From JANNAV01 sp031384695 (GTDB lineage: Bacteria > Pseudomonadota > Alphaproteobacteria > Rhodobacterales > Rhodobacteraceae), in the NCBI GenBank assembly GCA_031384695.1, contig JANNAV010000187.1, positions 1 through 33,418 on the forward strand: a stretch of 33,418 bases of DNA, read 5' to 3'. Of the stretch, positions 18,104 to 27,705 are shown piece after piece. A model generated the notes under the pieces. It saw nothing but the letters and a program-made list of their open reading frames with translations, was not told the origin of the DNA and did no database searches. The number at the start of each line of letters is the position of its first letter. The first letter of the stretch is position 1. Made by a program: the position numbers and the translations under genes.

Positions 18104-19405
18104 TCAGACGTAGTAGTTCCACAGGTTTTCCAGCCGTTCCTGACGGCCCGAGCGCGGTTTGGGGTTGATGTTGTTATCGAGAACCGCCTGCGCGATCACT
18201 TCGAGGGGCTGCACCAGCATCGCCTTTGCCCCCTCACGCTGCCAGCCCGCATAGCGGGCTTTGCGGGCGGCTTCCATCACGCCATCTTCAAACAGATAAG
18301 CGGCGGCTTTCAGCGCCCGGGCGCAGGTGTCCATGCCGCCGACATGGGCGAGGATCAGGTCTTCGGGATCCAGCGACTGGCGGCGCACCTTGGCGTCAAA
18401 GTTGGTGCCGCCGGTGGTATAGCCGCCCGCGCGCAGGATCTCGTAAAAGGCGACGGCCTTTTCGGCATGGTTGTTGGGGAACTGATCGGTATCCCAACCG
18501 GACTGGTAATCGTTGCGGTTCATGTCGATGGAGCCGAAGATGCCAAGGGCGGCGGCAGTGGCGATCTCATGCTCAAAGCTGTGTCCGGCAAGGATGGCGT
18601 GGCCCTGCTCGATGTTCACCTGCACCTCTTTTTCCAGACCGAAATCCTTGAGGAAACCGTAGACCGTGGCCACATCGTAGTCATACTGGTGCTTGGAGGG
18701 TTCCTGCGGCTTCGGCTCGATCAGGATGGCACCTTTGAAGCCGATCTTGTGTTTGTACTCCACAACCGAGCGCAGAAAGCGCCCGGCATGGGCGCGCTCG
18801 GTGGCCAGATCGGTGTTCAGCAGCGTCTCGTACCCCTCGCGGCCGCCCCAGAGCACGTAATTCTGGCCGCCCAGCTTGTGAGTGGCGTCCATACAGGATT
18901 TCACCGTGGCTGCGGCATAGGCGTACACCTCCGGGTCGGGGTTGGTGGCCGCACCCGACATCCAGCGGCGGTGCGAAAAGAGGTTGGCCGTGCCCCAGAG
19001 GAGTTTGGCTTTGTGCGCGCTTTGCTTTTCGCCGAAGTAATCGACGATTTCCTCAAGATTGCGCAGGCTTTCGGCGAAGGTGGCACCTTCGGGGCGGGCG
19101 TCGGCATCGTGAAAGGCGTAAAACGGCAGGCCAAGGATATCGAACATCTCGAAGGCCACATCGGCCTTCAGTTTGGCCTGCGCCATCGTATCGCCGAACC
19201 ACGGACGCTCGAACGTCTGGCCGCCAAAGGGATCGCTGCCGGGCCAGGCAAAGCTGTGCCAATAGGCGCAGGAAAACCGCAGATGATCCTCCATCCGCTT
19301 GCCCAGCAGCATCTCGTCGGGGTCATAATGGCGGAAGGCGAACTCGTTGGCGGTCTCCAGCCCTTCGAATTTGATCGGGGCGATGCTTTTGAAAAAATCG
19401 GTCAT
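18104..19405 (-). CDS. xylA: Xylose isomerase
   Basis: Converts D-xylose to D-xylulose, the first step of isomerase-type xylose catabolism. The 433-residue product is a standard class II enzyme with WHSFAWPGSDPFG, the catalytic FHDADARPEG (His99 and Asp102), VLWGGREGYETLLNTD, the metal ligand IEPKPQEPSKHQYD, NIEQGHAILAGHSFEHE, and DMNRNDYQSGWDTDQFP. A strong AGGAG lies six bases before ATG 19405. The start overlaps the xylB stop by ATGA, so translation is coupled. The gene order xylB-xylA is the reverse of the E. coli xylAB operon. Confidence 0.98.
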   Translation of the reverse strand: MTDFFKSIAPIKFEGLETANEFAFRHYDPDEMLLGKRMEDHLRFSCAYWHSFAWPGSDPFGGQTFERPWFGDTMAQAKLKADVAFEMFDILGLPFYAFHDADARPEGATFAESLRNLEEIVDYFGEKQSAHKAKLLWGTANLFSHRRWMSGAATNPDPEVYAYAAATVKSCMDATHKLGGQNYVLWGGREGYETLLNTDLATERAHAGRFLRSVVEYKHKIGFKGAILIEPKPQEPSKHQYDYDVATVYGFLKDFGLEKEVQVNIEQGHAILAGHSFEHEIATAAALGIFGSIDMNRNDYQSGWDTDQFPNNHAEKAVAFYEILRAGGYTTGGTNFDAKVRRQSLDPEDLILAHVGGMDTCARALKAAAYLFEDGVMEAARKARYAGWQREGAKAMLVQPLEVIAQAVLDNNINPKPRSGRQERLENLWNYYV

Positions 19406-20838
19406 GTGAAGCTCCTGATGGCGGATTGGGCGGCGCGAAAGCGGGCGTGGCCTGCGGAAAACGCGTCGGTAAGGGCAGGGTCGGGTGCAATGGTGCGGGC
19501 AATGTCGGGGCGGGTGGCAATCTCGGCCCCCGCCCCGGTGGCCGCCATGATGGCAAGGCGGGCGGCACCAAGGGCGGCACCGAAATCGCCCGCCACAGGC
19601 AGATGGATTGGCAGATCAAGCGCCGTGGCAATGGCCGAAAGCCAGTAATCCGAGCGCGAGCCACCACCGACCGCGATCAGATGATCCAGCCGCGTGCCGG
19701 TGGCGGCCAGCGCGTCGCGGCAATCGCGGATGGCGAAGGTGACGCCTTCCAGCACCGCGCGGGTGCCTGCGGCGGTGTCGGTGGCATGTTCCAGCCCAAG
19801 GAAGGCCCCCCGCACCGAAGCCGAGTTCAGCGGCGTACGTTCACCCCCCAGATAGGGCAGGAAAACCGGCTTGCCGGGGGCTTGCAGCGCGCCAAGGCTG
19901 CCGGTCAGGCTGGCCGCCGATTGGCCGGTCAGGCCGGCGTACCAGTTCAGGCTGTCGGTCGCCGACAGGATAACCCCCATCTGGTGCCAGGTGCCGGGCA
20001 AGGCGTGGCAAAAAGTGTGGACGGCGGTTTCGGGATCGGGCTGATAGCCGTCATTGGCGGCAAACAGCACGCCCGATGTGCCAAGCGACACAAACGCCTC
20101 GCCCGCGCGCACCACCCCCACCCCCACGCCCGAGGCGGCATTATCGCCACCACCACCGGCGATGATGGTGGTGGCGGGCAGGCCGAACCGGCTGGCAAGC
20201 GTCTGGCGCAGGCTGCCCGAGGGTTTTGATCCCTCCACCAGCCTTGGCATCTGGCTGCGCGACAGTTGGGTTGCGGCCAGCAGCACCTCGGACCAGTCGC
20301 GCGCACCGGTATCGAGCCAGGCGGTGCCTGCGGCGTCGGACATTTCGGCTACATGTTCACCCGAGAACCAGAGGCGCAGATAATCCTTTGGCAGCAGTAT
20401 CTTGGCAACTTTGGCCCAGAGGGTGGGTTCTTGCGCGCGGACCCAATCCAGTTTCGGCGCGGTAAAGCCGGGAAACACGATATTGCCGGAGATGCGGCGG
20501 AAATCGGGGTTGGCGTCAAGGCTCGCGGCCTCGGCATGGCTGCGGGTATCGTTCCACAGGATGCAGGGGCGCAGCACCTGATCGGCGGCGTCCAGCAGGG
20601 TGGCCCCGTGCATGTGGCCCGAAAGGCCGATGGCCCGGACACCGGAAAGACCATGCACCGCAAGTGCTGACAGTACCACCTCGGCCGCCGCAACCCAATC
20701 GGCAGGGTGCTGTTCAGACCAGCCATCCTGCGGGCGCTGCACGCCAAGCGGTGCCGTCGCCTCGGCCAGCACCACCTGATTCTCGCTGACAAGAATGCCC
20801 TTCAGGCCCGAGGTGCCCAGATCCAACCCGATATACAT
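19402..20838 (-). CDS. xylB: Xylulokinase
   Basis: Phosphorylates D-xylulose to xylulose-5-phosphate for the pentose phosphate pathway. The 478-residue FGGY-family kinase begins MYIGLDLGTSGLKGILV and shows GLSGHMHGATLLD, ILWNDTRSHAEA, VSLGTSGVLFAA, FLPYLGGERTPLN, and the C-terminal VGGGSRSDYWLSAIATAL. ATG 20838 gives the usual N-terminus and has GGCGGGTGG nearby; ATG 20850 (MAGGMYIG) is an alternative. Extending the frame to 21597 would run antisense through tamA and has no kinase character. It is the promoter-proximal gene of xylB-xylA-AKR, behind a LacI-type operator candidate. Confidence 0.97.
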   Translation of the reverse strand: MYIGLDLGTSGLKGILVSENQVVLAEATAPLGVQRPQDGWSEQHPADWVAAAEVVLSALAVHGLSGVRAIGLSGHMHGATLLDAADQVLRPCILWNDTRSHAEAASLDANPDFRRISGNIVFPGFTAPKLDWVRAQEPTLWAKVAKILLPKDYLRLWFSGEHVAEMSDAAGTAWLDTGARDWSEVLLAATQLSRSQMPRLVEGSKPSGSLRQTLASRFGLPATTIIAGGGGDNAASGVGVGVVRAGEAFVSLGTSGVLFAANDGYQPDPETAVHTFCHALPGTWHQMGVILSATDSLNWYAGLTGQSAASLTGSLGALQAPGKPVFLPYLGGERTPLNSASVRGAFLGLEHATDTAAGTRAVLEGVTFAIRDCRDALAATGTRLDHLIAVGGGSRSDYWLSAIATALDLPIHLPVAGDFGAALGAARLAIMAATGAGAEIATRPDIARTIAPDPALTDAFSAGHARFRAAQSAIRSFT

Positions 20839-20880
20839 ACCACCCGCCATCCGCATTGCCATCCGGCGGCAATACTGCAT

Positions 20881-20894
20881 TGTTAGCGCTGCCG
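20881..20894 (-). promoter_or_regulatory. Candidate LacI-family operator upstream of xylB
   Basis: TGTTAGCGCT followed by GCCG matches 11 of 14 bases of the palindromic LacI-family consensus TGTTAGCGCTAACA, with the central AGCGCT intact. It lies about 40 bases upstream of the xylB start. On the minus strand a GTGACA (RC of 20895-20900) just before it could be a -35 element, placing the operator in the promoter spacer, where a repressor would block transcription. No regulator gene is in the window. Confidence 0.45.
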
Positions 20895-21033
20895 TGTCAC
20901 GCGGCTGCGGCAGGGTTTGTGCGAAAATACCTGCGGGGCGGAAACGCGCTTTGCCTGCACAATCGGCCAGTGTCTGCATTGCTACTGCCCGGGGGAAAGG
21001 CGATAGTTGGGCCAAGGCAGGTTTGGTGTAACG

Positions 21034-22860
21034 ATGCGGTTTGGGCGAAAACCATTTGGCGGGCGATGTGTGATCGCGGGTCTGCTGCTGGCGGTGAGCG
21101 CGGGCAGCGCCGGGCAGGCGCTTGATGCGCTGGAGTTCCGCTTTCCCGGTGCGCCCGCCCGGTTGGCCGATGATCTGCGCGACACCTCGATCCTGCAGGC
21201 ATCGCAGAACAGCGGCGCCACCGACCCGCAGGATCTGTTTGCCGATGCGCGGGCCGAATATGGCAACCTGCTGGGCGCCCTTTATGCGCGCGGCTATTAC
21301 AGCCCGGTCATCCATGTGCGGATCGACGGGCGCGAGGCGGCGGCGATTGCCCCCCTTGATGCGCCCGCACGGATCGGGCGGATCGAGGTTGTGGTTGAAA
21401 CCGGGCCTGCGTTTACCTTCGGACGCGCCACCATAGCACCGCTGGCACCGGGGACGGTGCTGCCCAAAGGCTTCGCCAAAGGGCAGGTGGCCGAAAGCGG
21501 GCTGGTGCTGGAAGCCGTCGGTGTGGCGGTGGACGGCTGGCGCGGTGCGGGCCACGCCAAGGCCGAAACCCGCGCGCAGAACCTTGAGGCGGATCACGCC
21601 CGCGCCACGCTGAGCGCCGAGATCACCGTCGCACCGGGGCCGAAACTGCGCTTTGGTCCCTTGGTGATCGAGGGGCAGGAACGCATGCGCGAGGCGCGTA
21701 TCCGCAAGATCGCGGGCCTGCCCGAAGGCACCGTGTTCGATCCTGAAATGCTGAAAAAAGCCGCAGCGCGGTTGCGCCGCACCGGCGTGTTCAAATCGGT
21801 GACGTTAAGCGAGGACACGGAGGTGACCGCCCCCGATCTTTTGGGCATCACCGCCACCGTGGTGGAGGAGCGCACCAGACGCTACAGCTTTCTGGCCGAA
21901 ATCGCCAGTTTCGAGGGGCTGACGCTAGACGGCACCTGGCTGCATCGCAATCTGAATGGCGGCGGTGAGCGGCTGACCATCCACGGCGCGGTGGCAAACA
22001 TCGGCGGCCAGACCGGCGGCATCGACTATGCGCTGGATCTGAAACTGGAACGTCCCGCCACCTTTACCCCCGATACCACGGCGGGGCTGGAGGTTGATCT
22101 GGCGCAACTGAACGAACAGGATTACACCGCCGATGTGTTTGGCGCTGCCTTTACCTTGTCGCATGTGTTTTCCGAAAGCCTGACCGGCAAGGCGGCCATC
22201 GGCTATGCCTATTCCGGGGTTTCCGACCTCGCGGGCAAAACCAACTACCGCAGCCTTGAATTGCCGGTAAATGCGGCCTGGGACCGGCGCAACAGCAAGA
22301 CCGATGCCACCAAAGGCTTTTACATCGCCGCCGAGGCCAAGCCGTTTCTGGGGTTCGGCACCACCGACAACGGTTTGCGCCTGACGCTGGATGCGCGCGG
22401 TTATCGCGGGTTTGGCGACAGCAACGGCGTGGTGCTGGCGGCAAGGGTGCAGGCGGGTGCTGTACTGGGGGCCAGCCTGATCGGCACCCCGCGCGACGAT
22501 CTGTTCTATTCGGGTGGCGGCGGCACGGTGCGCGGGCAACCATATCAATCGCTTGGCGTCAATCTGCTGCGCGATCAGGCCAACACCAGTTTCAGTTCGG
22601 GCGGCACGTTTTTCCTCGGTGCCTCGGTTGAGGCGCGGGTGAAGGTGACCGACAGCATCGGGCTGGTGGGCTTTGTCGATGCCGGGCGCATTGATGCGGT
22701 CAGCTTTTTCGAGGGCATTGGCGATTGGCATGCGGGCGCGGGCATCGGGGTGCGCTATGCCACCTCGGTGGGGCCGATCCGGCTTGATCTGGCGGTGCCA
22801 GTGCGCGGTGGGGCAGGCAACGGTTTGCAGGTTTATGTCGGTCTGGGGCAGGCGTTCTGA
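21034..22860 (+). CDS. tamA: Autotransporter assembly factor TamA (Omp85 family)
   Basis: Outer-membrane Omp85 protein that, with TamB, helps insert or transport envelope components. The 608-residue product has an N-terminal signal (GGRCVIAGLLLAVSAG...GQA), POTRA-like domains over about residues 40-270 (one reads LRFGPLVIEGQERMREARIRKIAGLPEG), and a C-terminal beta-barrel with the Omp85 strand motif GGGTVRGQPYQSLG and a terminal Phe (YVGLGQAF), as needed for BAM recognition. ATG 21034 has no strong ribosome site, but it gives a proper signal peptide. The stop overlaps the tamB start (TGATG). It is divergent from xylB. Confidence 0.94.
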   Translation: MRFGRKPFGGRCVIAGLLLAVSAGSAGQALDALEFRFPGAPARLADDLRDTSILQASQNSGATDPQDLFADARAEYGNLLGALYARGYYSPVIHVRIDGREAAAIAPLDAPARIGRIEVVVETGPAFTFGRATIAPLAPGTVLPKGFAKGQVAESGLVLEAVGVAVDGWRGAGHAKAETRAQNLEADHARATLSAEITVAPGPKLRFGPLVIEGQERMREARIRKIAGLPEGTVFDPEMLKKAAARLRRTGVFKSVTLSEDTEVTAPDLLGITATVVEERTRRYSFLAEIASFEGLTLDGTWLHRNLNGGGERLTIHGAVANIGGQTGGIDYALDLKLERPATFTPDTTAGLEVDLAQLNEQDYTADVFGAAFTLSHVFSESLTGKAAIGYAYSGVSDLAGKTNYRSLELPVNAAWDRRNSKTDATKGFYIAAEAKPFLGFGTTDNGLRLTLDARGYRGFGDSNGVVLAARVQAGAVLGASLIGTPRDDLFYSGGGGTVRGQPYQSLGVNLLRDQANTSFSSGGTFFLGASVEARVKVTDSIGLVGFVDAGRIDAVSFFEGIGDWHAGAGIGVRYATSVGPIRLDLAVPVRGGAGNGLQVYVGLGQAF

Positions 22861-25800
22861 TGCGGGCCTTCGCACTAATCCTGTTGCTGCTGATGCCGGT
22901 GACCGCCGCCGCACAGGATGACCGCAGCTATCTGACGGCGTTTCTGGAGGATAACCTGTCCTCTGCCGGGCGGGTGGTGGTGGTCACCGGGTTTGCAGGG
23001 GCCCTGTCGTCAAAGGCCACGGTGCAGGAACTGACCATCGCCGATGATGCGGGCGTCTGGCTGACGCTGCGCGATGTCAGCCTTGAGTGGAACCGGGCGG
23101 CGCTGTTTTCCGGGGCGGTGTCGATCAACACCCTGCGCGCGGGCGAGATCGTGCTGGAACGGCTGCCGGTGGCGGGCGATGCCTTGCCAAGTGCCGAGGC
23201 CCGCAGTTTCGCGCTGCCCGAACTGCCGGTATCAGTGGAGATCGGCAGTCTGCTGGCCGAAAAGATCACCCTTGGCGCGGCCGTGCTGGGCAGCGGGGTT
23301 GAGGGGCGGCTGGAGGCTTCGCTGTCGCTGATCGGTGGCGAGGGGCAGGCCGATCTGGTGCTGGAACGCACCGATGATGGCCCCGCCGGGCGGCTGGTGC
23401 TGGCGGCAAGCTATGCCAATGCGGGGCAGAACCTGTCGGTTGATCTGGATGCCCGCGAAGAGGCGGGCGGTATTGCGGCGGGGCTGCTGCGCTTGCCGGG
23501 GGTGCCATCGGCGGCCCTGACGGTGCAGGGCGCGGGGCCGCTGGCAGATTTCGTGGCCAGGATCGCGTTGCAAACCGATGACGTGCCGCGCCTTGCGGGC
23601 GAGGTGCGCCTGACCGGAAACTCGGCGGGAAGCCCAGAAGGCGAGCAGGGCTTTGCCGCCGATCTGCGCGGCGATCTGGCCCCCTTGTTCCTGCCCAATT
23701 ATGCCGCCTTCTTTGGCCCCGAAGTCAGCCTGCGCGCCACTGGCAAGCGGTTTGCTGACGGCAAAATGACATTGAGCAACCTTGCAGTGCAGGCCGAAGC
23801 GCTCGATCTGCAAGGCGCGGTCGATCTGGCCGCCGACGGGCTGCCCGAGCGTATCGCCATCACCGGGCGCATCGGCCTTGACGCGCGCCCGGTGCTGTTG
23901 CCGCTGACCACCGAAGTGGAAACCCGGATCGACAAGGCCGACCTGGTGATCACCTATGACAAGGCGGTCAGCGAAAGCTGGAGCCTGAAGGGTACGGTTC
24001 TGGGCCTTGACCGCGCCGATTTCAAGGCCCGCAAGCTGACGCTGCTGGGTTCGGGCCTGATCGCCCGCGATGGCGGCGCGCGGCGGTTCTCGATGGCCAT
24101 GGATTTCGATACCGAAGGCCTGATCCCGGTCGATCCGGCTTTGGCCACCGCCCTGGGCCCGGTTCTGTCGGGCAAAGCGTCGCTGTACTGGCGCGAGGGT
24201 GACGGGGTGGTCAGCCTGCCCGACCTGACGATCACCGGCGAGGATTACGACGCCAAGGCATCAGGCACCATCGCGGGGATCAAACAGGCCCTGACCCTGA
24301 CCGGCACGCTCGACGCGCAGGTGAAAGATGCGTCACGCTTTGCGGCACTTGCGGGCCTGCCGGTCAGCGGCGCCACTTCGCTGACCATCACCGGCAATGG
24401 CAGCCCGCTGACCGGCGCCTTCGATCTGGAGGGGGCCGCCCGGGGCCGCGACATGCGCGCGGGCCTTGCCGCGTTGGACAATCTTCTGCGCGGGCAGGCG
24501 CAGATCGGCTTTTCGGCCCGGCGCGATACCAACGGCACCGAACTTCGCCGCCTCAGCATCACGGCGGCCACCCTCGCCGTCACCGCGCGCGGCAAGATCG
24601 CCAGTGCCGGTTCCACCCTGCAGGCTGACGTGCGGTTCGACGATATCGCGGTGCTTGGCGAAGGCTATCGTGGCGCGCTGACCGGCCGCGCCGGGTTTGC
24701 GGGCACAGTCGGCGCGGGGCGGCTGACGCTGAATGCCACGGCCCGCGATCTGGGGCTTGGCGTGCCGCAGCTTGACGGGCTGTTGCAGGGCGACAGCCTG
24801 CTGGTGCTGGATTTGGGGCTGGAGGATGGGGCGGTGCGCATCACCACCGCTTCGCTTGCCAACCCGCAAGCGCAAACCACCGTCACCGGGCGCTGGTCGG
24901 CGGCTGACAGCGATTTGCAGGCCGGGGTTAGCCTCGGCGATCTGGCGCTGCTGGGGCAGGGCTATCGCGGTGCCCTGTCGGGCAAGGCCGCGTTCACCGG
25001 CTCTGCCGCGTCGGGCACGCTGAACATCGACGCCACGGGCCGGGGCTTGGGCATCGGTGTGACCGAGGTTGACCGGCTGCTGGGCGGGACAAGTGCGGTC
25101 ACCGCGCGCCTGATGCTGCGCGACGGCGTGGTGCAGGTGCAAAGCGCCGACCTGCGCAACCCACAGCTTGTGGCAACCGCCACCGGCACCTTGCAGGGCA
25201 GCCGCCAGACCGTTGATATCGTGGCCGAGTTGAAGAACCTCGGCCTGTTGCTGCCCGAGTTTCCGGGCGCTTTGAAGCTGCGGGGCCGGGCGGTGCAGGA
25301 CGGCGGTGGCACCACACTTGATCTGACAGGCACCGGGCCGGGGCGGATCGCAGCGTCAGTGAAGGGCAAGATCGCGCCGGGCTTTGGCCGGGCGGATCTG
25401 GCGATCCGGGGCACGGCGCAGGCGGCGCTGGCCAATGCCTTGATCACGCCGCGCGCGGTTTCGGGCAATCTGAACTTTGATCTGCGCCTGAACGGGCCGC
25501 TGGCGATCAGCGCGCTGGCCGGAACCGTCAGTCTGAGCGACGGGCGGCTGGCCGATCCGGGGCAGAACTTCGCGCTGCAAGCCATCACTGCACGGGCGGC
25601 GCTTGCGGGCGGGCGGGCAAATCTGACGGCGCGCAGCACGGTTTCCACCGGCGGCGAGGTTGCCGCGCGCGGCAGCGTCGGGCTGGCCGCCCCCTATGCC
25701 GCAGATCTGGCGCTGGAAATCGCGCGGGTCACCCTGCGCGACCCCGATCTTTACGAGACCACCGCCAACGGCGCGCTGACCATTTCAGGCCCGCTGGCGG

Positions 25801-26681
25801 GGGGCGCCCTGATCGCCGGGCGGGTGGCACTGACGCAAACCGAACTGCGGGTGCCGTCCACCGGCTTTGGCGGCGCTGGTGATCTGCCCGGCCTGCGCCA
25901 CCTGAACGAGCCTGCGCCACAGCGGGCCACGCGGGCGCGGGCGGGTCAGTTTGAGCCATCGGGTAGCGGCACTGCGACGGCGGCCCCCTACCGGCTGGAT
26001 ATCGTGATCTCGGCCCCGAACCGGGTTTTTCTGCGCGGCCGCGGGCTTGATGCCGAGTTGGGCGGCGAATTGCTGCTGCGCGGCACCACATGGGCGGTGC
26101 AGCCTGCCGGGGCGCTGTCCCTGATCCGGGGGCGGCTGGAGATTTTGGGCAAACGGCTCGATCTTGACGAGGCGGTGTTGCAGATGCAGGGCGAGCTGGT
26201 GCCGTTTCTACGCATCGTCGCCTCGACCGAAAACGATGGCATCACCACGTCGGTGGTGATCGACGGGCCCGCCGATAACCCGGTGGTCAGTTTCGAATCC
26301 TCGCCCCAACTGCCGCAGGAAGAGGTGCTGGCGCAGCTTTTGTTCGGGCAGACGTTGCAGGATCTTTCACCGCTGCAGGCGCTGCAACTGGCGGCGGCGG
26401 TGCGCACGCTGGCCGGTAAGGGCGGTGACGGGCTGGTCGCGAAACTGCGGCAGGGGATCGGGCTTGATAATCTGGACGTCAAGACGGCTACCGATGGCAC
26501 CAGTTCGATCACTGCAGGCAAGTATCTGACCGACAAGATTTATTCCGAGGTGACGGTGGATCAGAACGGCAAAAGCCAGATCAACCTCAACCTGGATTTG
26601 CGCAAGCACATCACCTTGCGCGGGCGGGCCAGTTCCGACGGCACCACCGGTTTCGGCATTTTGCTGGAGAAAGACTACTGA
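22860..26681 (+). CDS. tamB: Translocation and assembly module protein TamB (AsmA-like/DUF490)
   Basis: Very long periplasm-spanning AsmA-like protein anchored in the inner membrane; the family forms a hydrophobic groove implicated in phospholipid transport and works with TamA. The 1273-residue product begins with a signal-anchor (MRAFALILLLLMPVTAAAQ), continues with a long run of beta-rich repeats such as ITGRIGLDARPVLLPL and VTARGKIASAGSTLQADV, and ends with the conserved TamB domain (about 940-1273), including FLRGRGLDAELGGELLLRGT, LFGQTLQDLSPLQALQLA, and a C-terminal aromatic ending EKDY. Two internal segments with LGEGYRGALTGRAGF and LGQGYRGALSGKAAF suggest internal duplication. ATG 22860 shares a base with the tamA stop. 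Confidence 0.95.
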   Translation: MRAFALILLLLMPVTAAAQDDRSYLTAFLEDNLSSAGRVVVVTGFAGALSSKATVQELTIADDAGVWLTLRDVSLEWNRAALFSGAVSINTLRAGEIVLERLPVAGDALPSAEARSFALPELPVSVEIGSLLAEKITLGAAVLGSGVEGRLEASLSLIGGEGQADLVLERTDDGPAGRLVLAASYANAGQNLSVDLDAREEAGGIAAGLLRLPGVPSAALTVQGAGPLADFVARIALQTDDVPRLAGEVRLTGNSAGSPEGEQGFAADLRGDLAPLFLPNYAAFFGPEVSLRATGKRFADGKMTLSNLAVQAEALDLQGAVDLAADGLPERIAITGRIGLDARPVLLPLTTEVETRIDKADLVITYDKAVSESWSLKGTVLGLDRADFKARKLTLLGSGLIARDGGARRFSMAMDFDTEGLIPVDPALATALGPVLSGKASLYWREGDGVVSLPDLTITGEDYDAKASGTIAGIKQALTLTGTLDAQVKDASRFAALAGLPVSGATSLTITGNGSPLTGAFDLEGAARGRDMRAGLAALDNLLRGQAQIGFSARRDTNGTELRRLSITAATLAVTARGKIASAGSTLQADVRFDDIAVLGEGYRGALTGRAGFAGTVGAGRLTLNATARDLGLGVPQLDGLLQGDSLLVLDLGLEDGAVRITTASLANPQAQTTVTGRWSAADSDLQAGVSLGDLALLGQGYRGALSGKAAFTGSAASGTLNIDATGRGLGIGVTEVDRLLGGTSAVTARLMLRDGVVQVQSADLRNPQLVATATGTLQGSRQTVDIVAELKNLGLLLPEFPGALKLRGRAVQDGGGTTLDLTGTGPGRIAASVKGKIAPGFGRADLAIRGTAQAALANALITPRAVSGNLNFDLRLNGPLAISALAGTVSLSDGRLADPGQNFALQAITARAALAGGRANLTARSTVSTGGEVAARGSVGLAAPYAADLALEIARVTLRDPDLYETTANGALTISGPLAGGALIAGRVALTQTELRVPSTGFGGAGDLPGLRHLNEPAPQRATRARAGQFEPSGSGTATAAPYRLDIVISAPNRVFLRGRGLDAELGGELLLRGTTWAVQPAGALSLIRGRLEILGKRLDLDEAVLQMQGELVPFLRIVASTENDGITTSVVIDGPADNPVVSFESSPQLPQEEVLAQLLFGQTLQDLSPLQALQLAAAVRTLAGKGGDGLVAKLRQGIGLDNLDVKTATDGTSSITAGKYLTDKIYSEVTVDQNGKSQINLNLDLRKHITLRGRASSDGTTGFGILLEKDY

Positions 26682-26703
26682 CGGGGGGGCTTTTCTGCCG
26701 CCT

Positions 26704-27540
26704 TTACCGCCTTTTGCGATACCGCTCGGCATCGACGGCCGCGCCAAGCAGCACGGCATAGGCGCTGACATACAGCCACATCAGCAAGGCGGCCACCGCG
26801 CCGATCGAGCCGTAAACCTGATTGTAGGACGGGAAATTCGCCAGATACAGCATGAACCCCCGCGCCGCCGATATCCACAGGATCAGTGCCACCAGCAGCC
26901 CCCAGGACAGAACCGGCGGCGGGTTGGGGCCGTGGTTGGGGCCAAGCCGGTAGGCCACGATCAGCGCCAGCACCACCAGAACCGACCCGATCAACAGGTT
27001 CGTCTCCGCCAAAAGCCGCGCCTCCGCCCCGCCAAGCGGCAAAAACTGAACCAGCAGCGGCATCACCACCGCCATCACCATCGCCGCCAACGCCAGCCCG
27101 ATCAGCGTGAACGTCAGCACCAGCGCCCGCAACTGATGCCAATGGCCCGAACGGTTAGGCCGCTGATGAATGGCGTTGAGCCCCCGGATCAGCGCCGCCA
27201 CCCCCGCCCGCGCCGACCACAGCGCAAAGGCGGTCGACAGCAGCGTCGTCAGCCCCAGACTGCCGGTATTGACCGCCAGCAGCGCCTCGACCTGATCCGA
27301 GATCAGGGTGAAGGCGTCGGGCGGCAGAAAACCCTGCAACAACGCCACATCGGCGCGGATCACCCCCGGATCAGACACGAACCCCGCAATCGCGATGATC
27401 GCGGCGGCGGCGGGAAACAGCGCCAGAAAGCCGAAAAACGCCACACCCGCCGCGATCAGCGAAAGTTCGGCCTGCTCGGTGCGGCGGTAAAACCGCCAGA
27501 CTGCGGCAATCAGATGTGGCGGCAGGTAGGGCAATCGCAT
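26704..27540 (-). CDS. YihY/BrkB-family inner-membrane protein
   Basis: Polytopic membrane protein of the YihY/virulence factor BrkB family, whose function is unsettled (it was once misassigned as RNase BN). The 278-residue product shows the family start (ELSLIAAGVAFFGFLALFPAAAAIIAI), then SARAGVAALIRGLNAIH, and about six hydrophobic helices, ending in YGSIGAVAALLMWLYVSAYAVLLGAAVDAE and a basic tail. ATG 27540 gives the full family N-terminus. Its 3' end faces tamB across 22 bases. The 165-base gap behind it to the next gene shows no clear promoter or gene. Confidence 0.93.
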   Translation of the reverse strand: MRLPYLPPHLIAAVWRFYRRTEQAELSLIAAGVAFFGFLALFPAAAAIIAIAGFVSDPGVIRADVALLQGFLPPDAFTLISDQVEALLAVNTGSLGLTTLLSTAFALWSARAGVAALIRGLNAIHQRPNRSGHWHQLRALVLTFTLIGLALAAMVMAVVMPLLVQFLPLGGAEARLLAETNLLIGSVLVVLALIVAYRLGPNHGPNPPPVLSWGLLVALILWISAARGFMLYLANFPSYNQVYGSIGAVAALLMWLYVSAYAVLLGAAVDAERYRKRR

Positions 27541-27705
27541 CCGCCAAGCATGCGGGATACCGGCAACCGAGGCAAGTGGCGCGGCACCGGCAGCGCCGCG
27601 CCACCAGAGCGGGATGGGTTCACACGGAATTGGAAATCGCTGCCTCTCGCATGCGCTCGAACGCGTTTTCCAATGCGTGTTGGTTCCATAAAAACTCTTC
27701 CCGCC

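Noticed and set aside
20839..21597. N-terminal extension of xylB into tamA territory
   Set aside because: Family N-terminus MYIGLDLGTSG begins at 20838; the upstream frame is antisense to tamA.
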